Shown one piece after another: positions 1 to 9,398 of a stretch of 64,000 bases of DNA (its first letter is position 1; the number at the start of each line of letters is the position of its first letter). The stretch comes from Draconibacterium orientale. Its GTDB lineage: Bacteria; Bacteroidota; Bacteroidia; Bacteroidales; Prolixibacteraceae. Under the pieces are notes generated by a model. It ran no database searches and had not been told where the DNA came from. It saw nothing but the letters and a program-made list of their open reading frames with translations. The position numbers and the translations under genes were made by a program. The stretch is taken from positions 1,612,001 through 1,676,000 of the forward strand of contig NZ_CP007451.1 in NCBI RefSeq assembly GCF_000626635.1, given 5' to 3'.

Positions 1-204
1 GCCGATGCAGTGGTGGTGGTTTGTGAAGATATTCTTATGGCAGACGCACTGGCAACAGCACTGGGAAATAAGGTGAAAACCCCAGACCATGTTGAGAAAG
101 TGATTAAACAGGCAGAAAATTATAAAGAGATACAATCGTTGCTCATTATTTGCGAAGACAAGATTGGCATTAAAGGAGATAACGAGATACGGATATTGAA
201 ATAG
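1..204 (+). CDS. UPF0280 (COG2122) family protein, 3' end only
   Basis: The frame is open from base 1 and ends at 204, so only the last 67 residues are visible. The segment ADALATALGN, a following helix (VEKVIKQAENYKEIQ) and the closing strand IGIKGDNEI match what I recall of the C-terminus of UPF0280 proteins, which are related to ApbE. In methanogens and some anaerobic bacteria COG2122, together with COG1900 and a NIL/ferredoxin protein, has been implicated in making homocysteine from aspartate semialdehyde and sulfide. Its position 72 bases before metH, whose substrate is homocysteine, agrees with that role. The family call rests on a short fragment; the pathway link is inference. Confidence 0.62.
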   Translation, partial: ADAVVVVCEDILMADALATALGNKVKTPDHVEKVIKQAENYKEIQSLLIICEDKIGIKGDNEIRILK

Positions 205-209
205 AATTT

Positions 210-262
210 AACCGCAGAGACGCAAAGACACAAAGAACTTTGCGCCTTCGCGTCTTTGCGGT
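210..262. repeat. Dispersed CGCAAAGACGC-type inverted repeat
   Basis: ACCGCAGAGACGCAAAG at 210-226 faces CTTCGCGTCTTTGCGGT at 246-262, giving an imperfect hairpin in the short gap before metH. Related strings occur at about 38555, 38875, 44400, 45070, 45310, 46625, 46820 and 47420, so this is one copy of a genome-wide intergenic repeat family. It could attenuate or process the UPF0280-metH transcript, but there is no T-run, so it is not a typical terminator. Confidence 0.7.
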
Positions 263-276
263 GAAAGTAAAAACAG

Positions 277-3200
277 ATGACAACAAAAAAAGACATACGC
301 GAAGAACTTAAGAAGAGAGTATTGGTATTGGATGGAGCAATGGGTTCGCTGATTCAGGAATATAAGCTGGACGAGGCCGATTACAGGGGCGAACTGTTGA
401 AAGATCATCCGGGCGACCTGAAAGGAAACAACGACATGCTGTCGCTTACCCGCCCTGATGTTATTTCAGAAATCCATGAGGCTTATTTGGAAGCCGGTGC
501 CGATATTATTTGCACTAATACCTTTAATGCAACCAGCATTTCGCAGGCCGATTACAATACCGAAGCGTATGTTTACGACATTAACAAAGCTTCGGCTGAA
601 ATTGCCAAAAAACTTACCGACAAATACACCGAGGCCAATCCGGATAAACCACGTTACGTTGCCGGATCAGTAGGTCCTACCAATAAAACTCTATCGCTTT
701 CGCCCGATGTGAATGATCCCGGTTATCGCGCCATTTCCTTCGACGAAGTAAAAATAGCTTACCGCGAACAAGTGGAAGCATTGCTCGATGGCGGTGTTGA
801 TCTGTTACTGATCGAAACAATTTTCGATACGCTAAACAGCAAAGCAGCCATTTTTGCCATTGAAGAAGTGCTGGATGCAAGAGGCATAAATATCCCGCTG
901 ATGGTTTCGGGAACCATAACCGATGCCAGTGGCCGCACACTTTCGGGTCAAACACTGGAAGCTTTCCTGAACTCGGTTTCACATGTCGATTTGCTAAGTA
1001 TTGGGCTGAACTGCTCGTTGGGAGCTACCGATCTTCAACCGTACATTAAAGAACTGGCCGGGAAAGCACCATTTCACATCAGTGCGCACCCCAATGCGGG
1101 ATTACCTAACCAGTTTGGTGAGTATGATGAGACGCCGGAAATTATGGCCGGCCACATCAAACAATATCTCGATAATAACTATGTAAATATTATTGGTGGT
1201 TGCTGCGGAACTACACCTGCTCACATAAAGGCTTTTGCCGATATGGCAGCCAAAGCAAATCCGCACCACCGGGCCGAGGCCAGCACGTACACAAAACTTA
1301 GCGGACTGGAGCCGGTAACCATAACCGAAAACACCAACTTTCTGAATATTGGAGAGCGTTGTAACGTAGCCGGATCGCGAAAATTTGCTCGGCTGATTAG
1401 CGAAGAAAAGTACGAGGAAGCCCTCACCATTGCCCGCCATCAGGTAGAGAATGGTGCGCAGGTAATCGACGTAAATATGGATGATGCCATGTTGGACGCC
1501 GAAAAAGAAATGGTAACCTTCCTGAACCTGATTATGGCCGAACCCGATATTGCCAGACTGCCCATTATGATCGACTCCTCGAAATGGAATGTAATTGAGG
1601 CCGGTTTAAAATGTTTGCAGGGAAAAGCGATTGTAAACTCCATCAGCTTAAAAGAGGGCGAAGAAATTTTTATCGAACAGGCACAAAAAATTAAACGTTA
1701 CGGCGCTGCTGTTATTGTTATGGCTTTTGACGAAAAGGGCCAGGCCGACAACACCGAACGCCGCAAAGAAATTTGCAGCCGCGCCTATAAAATTCTTACC
1801 GAAAAAGTTGGACTGCCTGCACAGGATATTATTTTCGATCCGAACGTGTTGACCATCGGCACCGGAATTGAAGAACATAACAACTACGCCGTTTCGTTCA
1901 TCGAATCGGTAAAATGGATAAAAGAGAATCTGCCGCTGGCAAAAGTTAGCGCGGGTGTCAGTAACGTTTCGTTTGCTTTCCGCGGAAACAATGTGGTGCG
2001 TGAAGCCATGCACTCGGTGTTCCTGTTTCACGCTATAAAGGCCGGTCTCGACATGGGAATTGTAAACCCGGGAATGTTGCAGATTTACGATGAAATTCCA
2101 AAAGATTTTCTGGAACGGATTGAAGACCTCGTATTAAATCGCAGGCCTGATGCAACCGAAAGATTACTTGAATTTGCCGAAAACCTGAAATCGACATCGA
2201 AAAAGGAAGTAAAAAAAGATGAATGGCGCGAATTACCGCTTGAAAAACGTATCGAGCACTCGTTGGTAAAAGGATTGCCCGAATTTGTTGACGAAGACAT
2301 GGCCGAAGCCGTTGAAAAATATTCTCCGGCATTGAACATCATCGAAGGCCCGCTGATGGACGGAATGAACGTGGTTGGCGACTTGTTTGGTTCAGGAAAA
2401 ATGTTCCTGCCACAGGTGATCAAATCGGCTCGGGTGATGAAAAAGGCCGTGGCTTATTTGCTGCCGTTTATTGAAGCAGATAAAGCGAAATTCAAAAACA
2501 GTACGAAGCAGAAAAAAGTACTGATGGCCACCGTAAAAGGCGACGTACACGACATTGGCAAAAACATTGTTGGTGTGGTACTGGCTTGTAACAACTACGA
2601 AATCATCGATTTGGGTGTTATGGTGCCAACCGAGAAAATTTTGGATGAAGCCATTAAAAACGAAGTGGATGTAATCGGACTGAGCGGTTTGATCACCCCT
2701 TCACTGGAAATTATGGTGGAAATTGCCCAGGAGATGGAACGCCGTAAAATGAATATTCCGGTGATGATCGGCGGCGCAACTACGTCAAAAATTCATACGG
2801 CAGTTAAAATTGCCCCTGTATATTCAGCACCGGTAGTTCACGTAAAAGATGCTTCGCTGGCCGTAAACGTGGTTTCCCATCTGATTTCAAAGAATGAAAC
2901 ATTCCTTCATAATTTGGATGCAGAATACGCTCAGATTCGCGAATTCCAGGGAAAACGAAAAGCGAAAGAATACATTACCCTGGAAAAGGCACGCGAGAAT
3001 AAATTCGCCATCGATTGGAACAACACGCCAATTTACAAACCAAATTTTACCGGCGTAAAACACCTGATCGACTACCCGCTGGAAGAACTGCGGAAATATA
3101 TCGACTGGACCTTCTTCTTCATCACCTGGGGTTTAAAAGGGCACTACCCGCAAATTCTGGCCGATGAAAAACAGGGAGAAGAGGCCAAAAAGCTGTTCAA

Positions 3201-3945
3201 AGAAGGGAATGAATTTCTGGATGAAATTATAGAGAAAAAGATGCTGCAGGCCAACGCTGCATTCGGAATTTGGCCGGCACAATCGGACGGCGACGACGTG
3301 GTGCTTTACGAGGATGAATCGTGCCAAAAAGAAATCGGACGTTTTTATCATCTTCGTCAGCAAGAAAAGAAAAAAGAGGGCGTAGCGAATTTCTGTTTGT
3401 CTGATTTTGTCGCTTCGAAAGAGTCGGGGAAAGTGGATTATTGCGGAGGTTTTGCCACCACTGCCGGTATTGGTATTGAAAAATGGACCAAACAATTCCG
3501 CGAGGAACACAACGATTATAAAGCCATAATGGTGGAAGCACTGGCCGATCGTTTAAGCGAAGCTTTTGCCGAACTGCTTCACCTCGAAATTCGCAAGAAT
3601 TACTGGGGTTATGCACCCGACGAAAACCTGTCGCTCGACCAGATCCTGAAAATTAAATACCAGGGAATTCGTCCGGCACTGGGCTACCCGGCTTGTCCGG
3701 AACACGCTGAAAAGGAGAACCTATTCAAACTGATCGACGCTGAAAAAATTGGAATTTCGCTGACGGAGCATTTTGCCATGTATCCGAATGCATCGGTTTC
3801 AGGGCAATACTTTGTGCATCCCGAGTCGCGTTATTTTAGTCTTGAAAAAATTGGCAAAGACCAGGTTGAAGATTATGCGAAACGTAAAAATGAATCGGTA
3901 GAATTTGTTGAGAAATTTTTGCCAACAAACCTGAATTACAAGTAA
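277..3945 (+). CDS. metH: Cobalamin-dependent methionine synthase
   Basis: MetH transfers a methyl group from 5-methyltetrahydrofolate through cobalamin to homocysteine, giving methionine, in the cytoplasm. The 1222-residue length and order of parts match the full-length E. coli type. The N-terminal homocysteine domain carries the zinc cysteines Cys246 (GLNCSLG) and Cys309-Cys310 ([10 protein letters not shown]). The pterin-binding domain starts near [14 protein letters not shown] (about 355). The B12 cap is followed by the cobalamin motif [12 protein letters not shown] with axial ligand His758. The C-terminal third is the reactivation domain that binds S-adenosylmethionine. The gene follows the UPF0280 fragment by 72 bases and precedes metF by 293 bases on the same strand, a methionine-synthesis neighbourhood. 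No riboswitch was recognised upstream. The start codon gives the normal N-terminus. Confidence 0.97.
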   Translation: MTTKKDIREELKKRVLVLDGAMGSLIQEYKLDEADYRGELLKDHPGDLKGNNDMLSLTRPDVISEIHEAYLEAGADIICTNTFNATSISQADYNTEAYVYDINKASAEIAKKLTDKYTEANPDKPRYVAGSVGPTNKTLSLSPDVNDPGYRAISFDEVKIAYREQVEALLDGGVDLLLIETIFDTLNSKAAIFAIEEVLDARGINIPLMVSGTITDASGRTLSGQTLEAFLNSVSHVDLLSIGLNCSLGATDLQPYIKELAGKAPFHISAHPNAGLPNQFGEYDETPEIMAGHIKQYLDNNYVNIIGGCCGTTPAHIKAFADMAAKANPHHRAEASTYTKLSGLEPVTITENTNFLNIGERCNVAGSRKFARLISEEKYEEALTIARHQVENGAQVIDVNMDDAMLDAEKEMVTFLNLIMAEPDIARLPIMIDSSKWNVIEAGLKCLQGKAIVNSISLKEGEEIFIEQAQKIKRYGAAVIVMAFDEKGQADNTERRKEICSRAYKILTEKVGLPAQDIIFDPNVLTIGTGIEEHNNYAVSFIESVKWIKENLPLAKVSAGVSNVSFAFRGNNVVREAMHSVFLFHAIKAGLDMGIVNPGMLQIYDEIPKDFLERIEDLVLNRRPDATERLLEFAENLKSTSKKEVKKDEWRELPLEKRIEHSLVKGLPEFVDEDMAEAVEKYSPALNIIEGPLMDGMNVVGDLFGSGKMFLPQVIKSARVMKKAVAYLLPFIEADKAKFKNSTKQKKVLMATVKGDVHDIGKNIVGVVLACNNYEIIDLGVMVPTEKILDEAIKNEVDVIGLSGLITPSLEIMVEIAQEMERRKMNIPVMIGGATTSKIHTAVKIAPVYSAPVVHVKDASLAVNVVSHLISKNETFLHNLDAEYAQIREFQGKRKAKEYITLEKARENKFAIDWNNTPIYKPNFTGVKHLIDYPLEELRKYIDWTFFFITWGLKGHYPQILADEKQGEEAKKLFKEGNEFLDEIIEKKMLQANAAFGIWPAQSDGDDVVLYEDESCQKEIGRFYHLRQQEKKKEGVANFCLSDFVASKESGKVDYCGGFATTAGIGIEKWTKQFREEHNDYKAIMVEALADRLSEAFAELLHLEIRKNYWGYAPDENLSLDQILKIKYQGIRPALGYPACPEHAEKENLFKLIDAEKIGISLTEHFAMYPNASVSGQYFVHPESRYFSLEKIGKDQVEDYAKRKNESVEFVEKFLPTNLNYK

Positions 3946-4205
3946 CAAATTAGTTGAAAACTCACCTTGGGTGAAACTCTCAGAATAATTAATTAGCCTT
4001 GAAATTCTAATATCTAACATTAGTATTTCAAGGTTAGCTTCAAACATTTAGCTTGTATTTCTAATATTGGATATTTAAATCTGAACGATAAATAGAAAAC
4101 TTGAATGATCAGCTGAAAAAGAATTACAACAGCCCAATTCGTTTTAAAAAACTGTCATTTATTTTTCAATTTGAAGTTTATTCAGACGATAAGGTACGAA
4201 ATTGT

Positions 4206-4213
4206 TAAATTTG
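4206..4213 (+). promoter_or_regulatory. Possible Bacteroidetes -7 box for metF
   Basis: TAAATTTG fits the Bacteroidetes -7 consensus TAnnTTTG and lies 25 bases before the metF start. No TTTG at the usual -33 distance is present, so the assignment is weak. The rest of the metH-metF gap (3946-4238) is AT-rich, with a small TCACC/GGTGA hairpin near 3962-3975 and nothing else recognised. Confidence 0.35.
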
Positions 4214-4238
4214 CATCAGTAAAACAGACTAAAATCAT

Positions 4239-5192
4239 ATGAAAGTTATAGACACCATAAATCAGGCAAAGAAAACCGTATTTTCTTTTGAATTGTTGCC
4301 GCCGTTAAAAGGTAACGACGTTTCGCGCCTGCATAAAACGATTGAAAGCTTAACCGAGTTCGATCCGAAATACATTAATATTACTACCCACCGCGACGAG
4401 ATTGAATTTAAAGAACTCGCAGATGGAAGCATTGTAAAACAAACCGTTCGCAAACGCCCGGGAACAGTGGCTATTGCTGCCGATATTCAGCACAAATACG
4501 GCATTCCGGTGGTTCCGCATATTTTATGTGGCGGTTTTACCAAAAGCGAAACAGAACACGTATTGATTGACCTGAACTTTTTAGGAATTAACAACGTTCT
4601 GGCGTTGCGTGGCGACGGATTGAAAAACCAACATGTTTTTCAACCTACCGAGAATGGCCACTCAAATGCCAACGAGTTGGTAAAACAAATTAAAGATCTT
4701 GGTAAAGGGAAATACCTGGATGCCGATCTGAAAAACAATAAGCCACTTGATTTTTGTATTGGTGTTGCCGGATATCCCGAGAAGCATTTTGAAGCGCCAA
4801 ACATGGAGCAAGACATGCTTTACCTAAAACAAAAAGTTGACGAAGGTGCCGATTACATTGTAACCCAAATGTTTTTCGACAACCAGGTTTATTACGATTT
4901 TGTGGACAAATGCCGCGCAATGGGAATTACAGTTCCGATTATTCCGGGAATTAAGCCTATCAACCTGAAAAATCAGTTGACGGTGCTTCCAAAAATATTT
5001 AGCATCGACTTGCCTCAGGAGTTGTCAAAAGAGCTGACAAAATGCAAAAACAACGACGATGCACGACGTGTAGGAACGGAGTGGGCTATTTACCAATCGA
5101 AAGATTTGGTTGCGCGCAACGTACCATCGTTACACATTTACACCTATGGCATTTCGGATAATGTTAGTGAAATTGTAAAGGCGGCTTTCTAA
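4239..5192 (+). CDS. metF: 5,10-methylenetetrahydrofolate reductase
   Basis: MetF reduces 5,10-methylene-THF to 5-methyl-THF, the methyl donor used by MetH just upstream. The 317-residue protein is a single FAD-binding TIM barrel, the usual bacterial length. Visible family motifs are FSFELLPP with the catalytic-type Glu18, ALRGDG, GVAGYPEKHFEAPN, and DEGADYIVTQMFFDN, which is part of the folate and FAD site. The gene probably shares regulation with metH but has its own possible -7 box. It ends in a strong intrinsic terminator 21 bases past the stop codon. Confidence 0.96.
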   Translation: MKVIDTINQAKKTVFSFELLPPLKGNDVSRLHKTIESLTEFDPKYINITTHRDEIEFKELADGSIVKQTVRKRPGTVAIAADIQHKYGIPVVPHILCGGFTKSETEHVLIDLNFLGINNVLALRGDGLKNQHVFQPTENGHSNANELVKQIKDLGKGKYLDADLKNNKPLDFCIGVAGYPEKHFEAPNMEQDMLYLKQKVDEGADYIVTQMFFDNQVYYDFVDKCRAMGITVPIIPGIKPINLKNQLTVLPKIFSIDLPQELSKELTKCKNNDDARRVGTEWAIYQSKDLVARNVPSLHIYTYGISDNVSEIVKAAF

Positions 5193-5213
5193 GCAGAACT
5201 CATGTTAATACGA

Positions 5214-5258
5214 TACAAAAAGGAGGCTGGAAAATGAATTTCCAGCCTCCTTTTTGTA
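5214..5258 (+). terminator. Intrinsic terminator after metF
   Basis: A perfect 20-bp stem (arms 5214-5233 and 5239-5258) has a 5-nt loop, a GC-rich core GGAGGCTGG and a T-run on the 3' arm. Both arms carry A/T tracts, so it could also stop minus-strand transcripts. Confidence 0.9.
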
Positions 5259-5289
5259 TAAAAGTACTGCTCAATTATTGTCTTTCTAA

Positions 5290-5400
5290 AACATCCTCCG
5301 GCTTCCTTCGTCAGCCACCTCCTTTATAAGGAGGATTAGCAATATGCCACTTCTTTGGTTGAATAAGAATTCCCCTTTGAAGGGGAAAACAAGGGGATGA
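5290..5400. repeat. Paired-hairpin intergenic repeat
   Basis: Two short palindromes, CCTCCTTTATAAGGAGG (5318-5334) and TTCCCCTTTGAAGGGGAA (5370-5387), lie between convergent metF and the DUF4837 gene. They resemble the CCCCTTnnAAGGGG hairpins clustered at 49-51 kb, a repeat class common between genes in Bacteroidetes. Confidence 0.6.
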
Positions 5401-5445
5401 TAGCAACTCCCACTAATAATCAATGTATTTATACTGAATATCGAC

Positions 5446-6489
5446 TTATCCTTCTACCTGAATTTCAATATCCTGCTGATTGAGTTTATCGTTATCAGCC
5501 TGGTTATTTAATTTTAACGAGTAGATCATTGCTTCCACCTGACGTAACAAGTTACGTTTATCTTTACTTGGTGCATACACAAAGCCAAAAGCGTTAATTA
5601 CACGCTGGTTCGATGCATCTAATTCCGATAGTGCAACGTATGGTCCACCCATAAAATCATTCTCAACACGCCACAAACCACGCATTTCGGAAGCATAATT
5701 TCCATTGTGCTTAATTACATTATTAATCTGATCGAGGCGTTTTTCGGTTGACATATAACTTCCGTCGGTTGGGCCCGGAACGTATTTTTTAAGCAAGCTG
5801 TCGCGTATTGGCAACTGGTAATCAACCGTAAAAGCACTGTCGGAAACATACGGATACGAATAAACCACAATTCCCTGGGTGATTTCAGGCGAATCGAACT
5901 GTACCCACAAAAAATCCTTTTTCTGTTCCATGATGCGGAAACCCGGTGGAACTTTCATGGTAACATCAAACTCGCTATTCAGCGTATTAAAAACTGCTCT
6001 TTCGTAGGTGTCGTTATAATTCATCGTTATACGCTCTTTTTCGGCCTGCACAAAATACGACAGTATTCTGTCCTTGTTTTCCCTGAAGATCTTTTCAAAC
6101 TCGTCGGCATTTTTAGCGCTAATTTGTATGGTCGCCTGCGGATAAGCCCACACATCGTCGGTGAATTTTATTCCACTCTCGTCAACATTCGAAGAAATGG
6201 TAGTTTGTACAATGTTTCGGGTCGATCTGAAAATGTCTTTAAAAGCGTCGTGCGGAACGTTAATCAAATCGAAAAGTGGCTCTTCCTGTGGTAATCCGGC
6301 ATGCGGCTGCGCCAGTGTTTCGCGAAGAACTTCTCCGGGTTTACCATTCCACGAATCTTTTGATATTACAACAACCATTTCACCGGCTTTTCCGGTAATA
6401 TTTTTGTACATAACAGTTGAATCCGAATCGCAGCCGGCAAAAATTGCGGCAACGATTACCAGATAAACAAGGTGGCTAATACGTTTCAT
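5446..6489 (-). CDS. DUF4837 family lipoprotein
   Basis: The 347-residue protein starts with a lipoprotein signal: two basic residues, a hydrophobic stretch and the lipobox FAGC with Cys20 as the expected lipidation site. It is therefore predicted to be anchored in the periplasm or outer membrane. The remainder (GKAGEMVVVISKDSWNGKPG, then VPPGFRIMEQKKDFLWVQFD) matches the Bacteroidetes-specific DUF4837 family, which has no established function. The gene is monocistronic in appearance. It runs convergent to metF and is separated from the upstream tatA gene by about 150 bases that include the tatA terminator. Confidence 0.85.
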   Translation of the reverse strand: MKRISHLVYLVIVAAIFAGCDSDSTVMYKNITGKAGEMVVVISKDSWNGKPGEVLRETLAQPHAGLPQEEPLFDLINVPHDAFKDIFRSTRNIVQTTISSNVDESGIKFTDDVWAYPQATIQISAKNADEFEKIFRENKDRILSYFVQAEKERITMNYNDTYERAVFNTLNSEFDVTMKVPPGFRIMEQKKDFLWVQFDSPEITQGIVVYSYPYVSDSAFTVDYQLPIRDSLLKKYVPGPTDGSYMSTEKRLDQINNVIKHNGNYASEMRGLWRVENDFMGGPYVALSELDASNQRVINAFGFVYAPSKDKRNLLRQVEAMIYSLKLNNQADNDKLNQQDIEIQVEG

Positions 6490-6584
6490 TTAATCAGTTT
6501 TTTGGATTTTCAAAATAAATAACAAAAACCTTACCATACTGCTAAGCTACAACATGCTGTAATAAAAGGCTATTGGATGAAATA

Positions 6585-6620
6585 CAAAAAATCCCGTATC
6601 TGAATTACAGAACGGGATTT
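6585..6620 (-). terminator. Intrinsic terminator after tatA
   Basis: AAATCCCGT (6589-6597) pairs with ACGGGATTT (6612-6620). The A-tract at 6586-6591 becomes the U-run in a minus-strand transcript. It lies 21 bases past the tatA stop. Confidence 0.8.
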
Positions 6621-6641
6621 GAATATCTATTTCGATATTAA

Positions 6642-6842
6642 TTACTTGTCGATTTTTTCGCTTTCCGGTTTTTTATCCTCAGGATCGTCCTCTTTTGTGG
6701 CTTCTTTAAATTCCTTCATTCCTTTTCCAAGCCCTTTCATCAACTCCGGAATTTTACGACCGCCAAACAGAAGTAAAACAATTATTAAGATGATTATTAT
6801 TTCCTGAGGTCCGATAAATCCTGCAACTACAAATAAATTCAT
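6642..6842 (-). CDS. tatA: Sec-independent translocase TatA/TatE-type subunit
   Basis: This 66-residue protein has one N-terminal membrane segment (about residues 12-26), the [20 protein letters not shown] hinge and amphipathic helix diagnostic of TatA, and a short charged tail. TatA subunits assemble the pore of the twin-arginine pathway that exports folded proteins. It is the last gene of the M23-dxr-rseP-tatA run, 47 bases after rseP, and is followed by a terminator. No tatC is present in the window. Confidence 0.93.
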   Translation of the reverse strand: MNLFVVAGFIGPQEIIIILIIVLLLFGGRKIPELMKGLGKGMKEFKEATKEDDPEDKKPESEKIDK

Positions 6843-6889
6843 ATTACTAATAAGTTAATTGGTTCCACAACAAAAATAGTTTTTTTTCA

Positions 6890-8227
6890 TTAAAATGTGC
6901 CGTTAATCATTTTAATTATATCGTTGGCATTGGCATAAAGTACCAAAGCCAAAAGTAATACCATTCCGGCAATTTGTGCATACTCCAAAAATTTTTCTCC
7001 GGGTTTTCTTCCGGTAATCATTTCGCCAAATAAAAACATTACGTGTCCGCCATCCAATGCAGGAATTGGCAAGAGGTTCATAATGGCCAAAATAATAGAA
7101 ATAAACGCTGTCATATTCCAGAAATGCGCCCAATCCCATGAAGAAGAAAAAATATTTCCGATGGTTGCAAATCCTCCCAGCGACTCGTATGCTTTTGTTT
7201 CTTTTTTAAAGAACAGTTTAAACTGTTTCAGGTAATTTCCGGTAGTTTGAACACCGCGATCAATTCCTGCAGGGATAGATTCAAGAAAACCATATTTAAT
7301 GGTTTTAAACTCAAAAATATCAGGATTATTAAGTGCCGCATTAAAGCCCATTTTACCATCTTCGTTAATCGTTAGCGTTTTGGTCATTTCCTGACCATCG
7401 CGGATAATATCGATAGCAATTTCCTCACCTTTCTTTGATTCCAGGTAATTGGTAAACTGATCGTAATACTCAAACGATTTTCCATCAACTTTTCCAAGAA
7501 CATCGCCAACTTCAAGTCCTGCTTTTTGTGCCGGAAAATCTTTTGCCAAACGGCCGATCTGAATATCGTAAGGAATACGCTCGTCCCAAATACCTTTGCT
7601 TTTTAGCAGTAGCGCCAGGTCCTCTCCTGTTATCTCCACATCTACTTTCTGTCCGTTGCGCTCCACCTGAACGGTTTGTGCACCATCTAAAACAATGGTT
7701 GGTACAATTTTGCTGAACTGTTCGATGTATTCATTGTCAACGGTAAGAATTTTATCGCCGGTTTTAAAACCAAGCTCCTCGCCGGTTTCGTTAACCACAA
7801 TGCCATATTTTACATTCTCGGTTGGCAGGTACTGTTCGCCCCATGCATAAAGCACACCAATGTAAATTACCATGGCAAAAATGAAATTCATTAAAACGCC
7901 ACCAACCATAATCAGCAAACGCTGCCAGGCCGGTTTTGCACGAAATTCCCAGGGTTGAGGCGGAAGTTTCATGGCTTCCTTGTCCATCGACTCATCGATC
8001 ATTCCCGAAATTTTCACGTAACCACCAAGCGGCAACCATCCGATTCCGTATTCGGTTTCGCCTTTCTTTATTTTAAAAAGCGAGAACCAGGGATTAAAAA
8101 AGAGGTAAAATTTTTCTACCCGGGTTTTAAACAAACGGGCAAACATAAAGTGGCCGGCCTCGTGCAAAACCACTAATATTGACAGACTTAAAAGTAATTG
8201 TGCTGTTTTAATTAATATCGACTCCAT
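6890..8227 (-). CDS. rseP: RseP-like site-2 zinc metalloprotease
   Basis: This is an intramembrane protease of the M50 family that cleaves membrane-bound anti-sigma factors or signal-peptide remnants. The zinc motif H22-E-A-G-H26 sits in the first membrane segment, and the third ligand is in NLLPIPALDGGH (Asp392) near the C-terminus. The roughly 230 residues between hold PDZ-like sequence (for example AQKAGLEVGDVLGKVDG). The length of 445 is typical for Bacteroidetes RseP. It starts 9 bases after the dxr stop and is probably cotranscribed with dxr, as in many bacteria. The anti-sigma partner is not in the window. Confidence 0.95.
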   Translation of the reverse strand: MESILIKTAQLLLSLSILVVLHEAGHFMFARLFKTRVEKFYLFFNPWFSLFKIKKGETEYGIGWLPLGGYVKISGMIDESMDKEAMKLPPQPWEFRAKPAWQRLLIMVGGVLMNFIFAMVIYIGVLYAWGEQYLPTENVKYGIVVNETGEELGFKTGDKILTVDNEYIEQFSKIVPTIVLDGAQTVQVERNGQKVDVEITGEDLALLLKSKGIWDERIPYDIQIGRLAKDFPAQKAGLEVGDVLGKVDGKSFEYYDQFTNYLESKKGEEIAIDIIRDGQEMTKTLTINEDGKMGFNAALNNPDIFEFKTIKYGFLESIPAGIDRGVQTTGNYLKQFKLFFKKETKAYESLGGFATIGNIFSSSWDWAHFWNMTAFISIILAIMNLLPIPALDGGHVMFLFGEMITGRKPGEKFLEYAQIAGMVLLLALVLYANANDIIKMINGTF

Positions 8228-8236
8228 TAAATTCTT

Positions 8237-9397
8237 CTAAATTTTGTTTTCTGTTAACAACTGTGCCACTGTTCTTGTTTCGTTGTTGGTCTCAATTAAA
8301 TCATTGAGCGTTGGCTGATTTACAAAATCAACCTTATTCATGGCCTGTTCTATTATTTCGGGCATTTGCAAAAAGCTGATTTTTCGTTTTAAAAATGCCT
8401 CAACAACTATTTCATTTGCTGCATTTAAAATACAGGGCATATTTCCGCCTTTTTCCATTGCTGCAAAAGCGAGTGCAAGGTTACGAAAAATTTCTGTATT
8501 TGGCTGCTCAAAATGTAAAGTGGTGTAATCTAAAAAGTTGAACCGCGGGAAGTTATTTTTAATCCGGTTCGGAAATCCCATGGCATATTGTATGGGCAAC
8601 TTCATGTCGGGCAGTCCCATTTGTGCTTTCATCGAACCATCTTCAAACTGAACGATGGAATGAATGATGGACTCGGGATGAACAACTACATCAATTTTTG
8701 AAGCCGGCAACCCAAAAAGCCAGTGTGCCTCAATCACTTCAAAACCTTTATTCATGAGCGTTGCCGAATCGATGGTGATTTTTGCGCCCATATCCCAGTT
8801 GGGGTGCGCCAGGGCGTCGTCAACCGTAACATGTTGTAAGTCTTCGAGTGTTTTACCACGAAACGGGCCGCCTGAACAAGTGAGGTAAATCTTTTCAACC
8901 GGATTCATAAACTCGCCAACCAAACACTGGAAAATGGCCGAGTGCTCCGAATCAACCGGTAGCAGGTCAACCTGTTTTTCGCGGGCAGCTTTTGTTATGA
9001 TTTCGCCGGCAACAACCAGCGTTTCTTTATTGGCCAGTGCAATTGGTTTCCCGGCATTTACAGCATTGTAAGTTGGAATTAAGCCCGAATACCCCACCAT
9101 GGCCGTCAGTACCAAATCGATGGTATCCATTTCCACCACCTGGTTCAGGGCCTCTTCTCCGGCGTAAACTTTTATATCTTCATCTTCAAGGGCGCTGCTA
9201 ACGAGTTGGTATTTCTCTTTGTTGGCGATAACCACCACATTGGGCTGAAATTTTTTTGCCTGCTGAATGAGCAGCTCCACACTGTTATTTGCTGTTAAAA
9301 CCTCAACTTCAAATAATTCGGGATTTTGCTCAATGACCTCCAGCGCCTGGGTTCCTATGGATCCGGTAGATCCAAGAATTGCTATTTTTTTCTTCAT
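8237..9397 (-). CDS. dxr: 1-deoxy-D-xylulose-5-phosphate reductoisomerase
   Basis: Dxr converts DXP to methylerythritol phosphate, the committed step of the MEP isoprenoid pathway, using NADPH and a divalent metal. The ATG at 9397 gives a 386-residue protein that begins with the nucleotide-binding motif KKKIAILGSTGSIG. The longer open frame to 9505 overlaps the upstream gene and lacks family similarity. Other landmarks are LPVDSEHSAIFQ (metal-binding Asp and Glu), LTCSGGPFRG, HPNWDMGAKITIDSATLMNK and NAANEIVVEAFL. One base separates it from the stop codon of the M23 gene, so translational coupling is likely. Confidence 0.96.
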   Translation of the reverse strand: MKKKIAILGSTGSIGTQALEVIEQNPELFEVEVLTANNSVELLIQQAKKFQPNVVVIANKEKYQLVSSALEDEDIKVYAGEEALNQVVEMDTIDLVLTAMVGYSGLIPTYNAVNAGKPIALANKETLVVAGEIITKAAREKQVDLLPVDSEHSAIFQCLVGEFMNPVEKIYLTCSGGPFRGKTLEDLQHVTVDDALAHPNWDMGAKITIDSATLMNKGFEVIEAHWLFGLPASKIDVVVHPESIIHSIVQFEDGSMKAQMGLPDMKLPIQYAMGFPNRIKNNFPRFNFLDYTTLHFEQPNTEIFRNLALAFAAMEKGGNMPCILNAANEIVVEAFLKRKISFLQMPEIIEQAMNKVDFVNQPTLNDLIETNNETRTVAQLLTENKI

Positions 9398-9398
9398 C

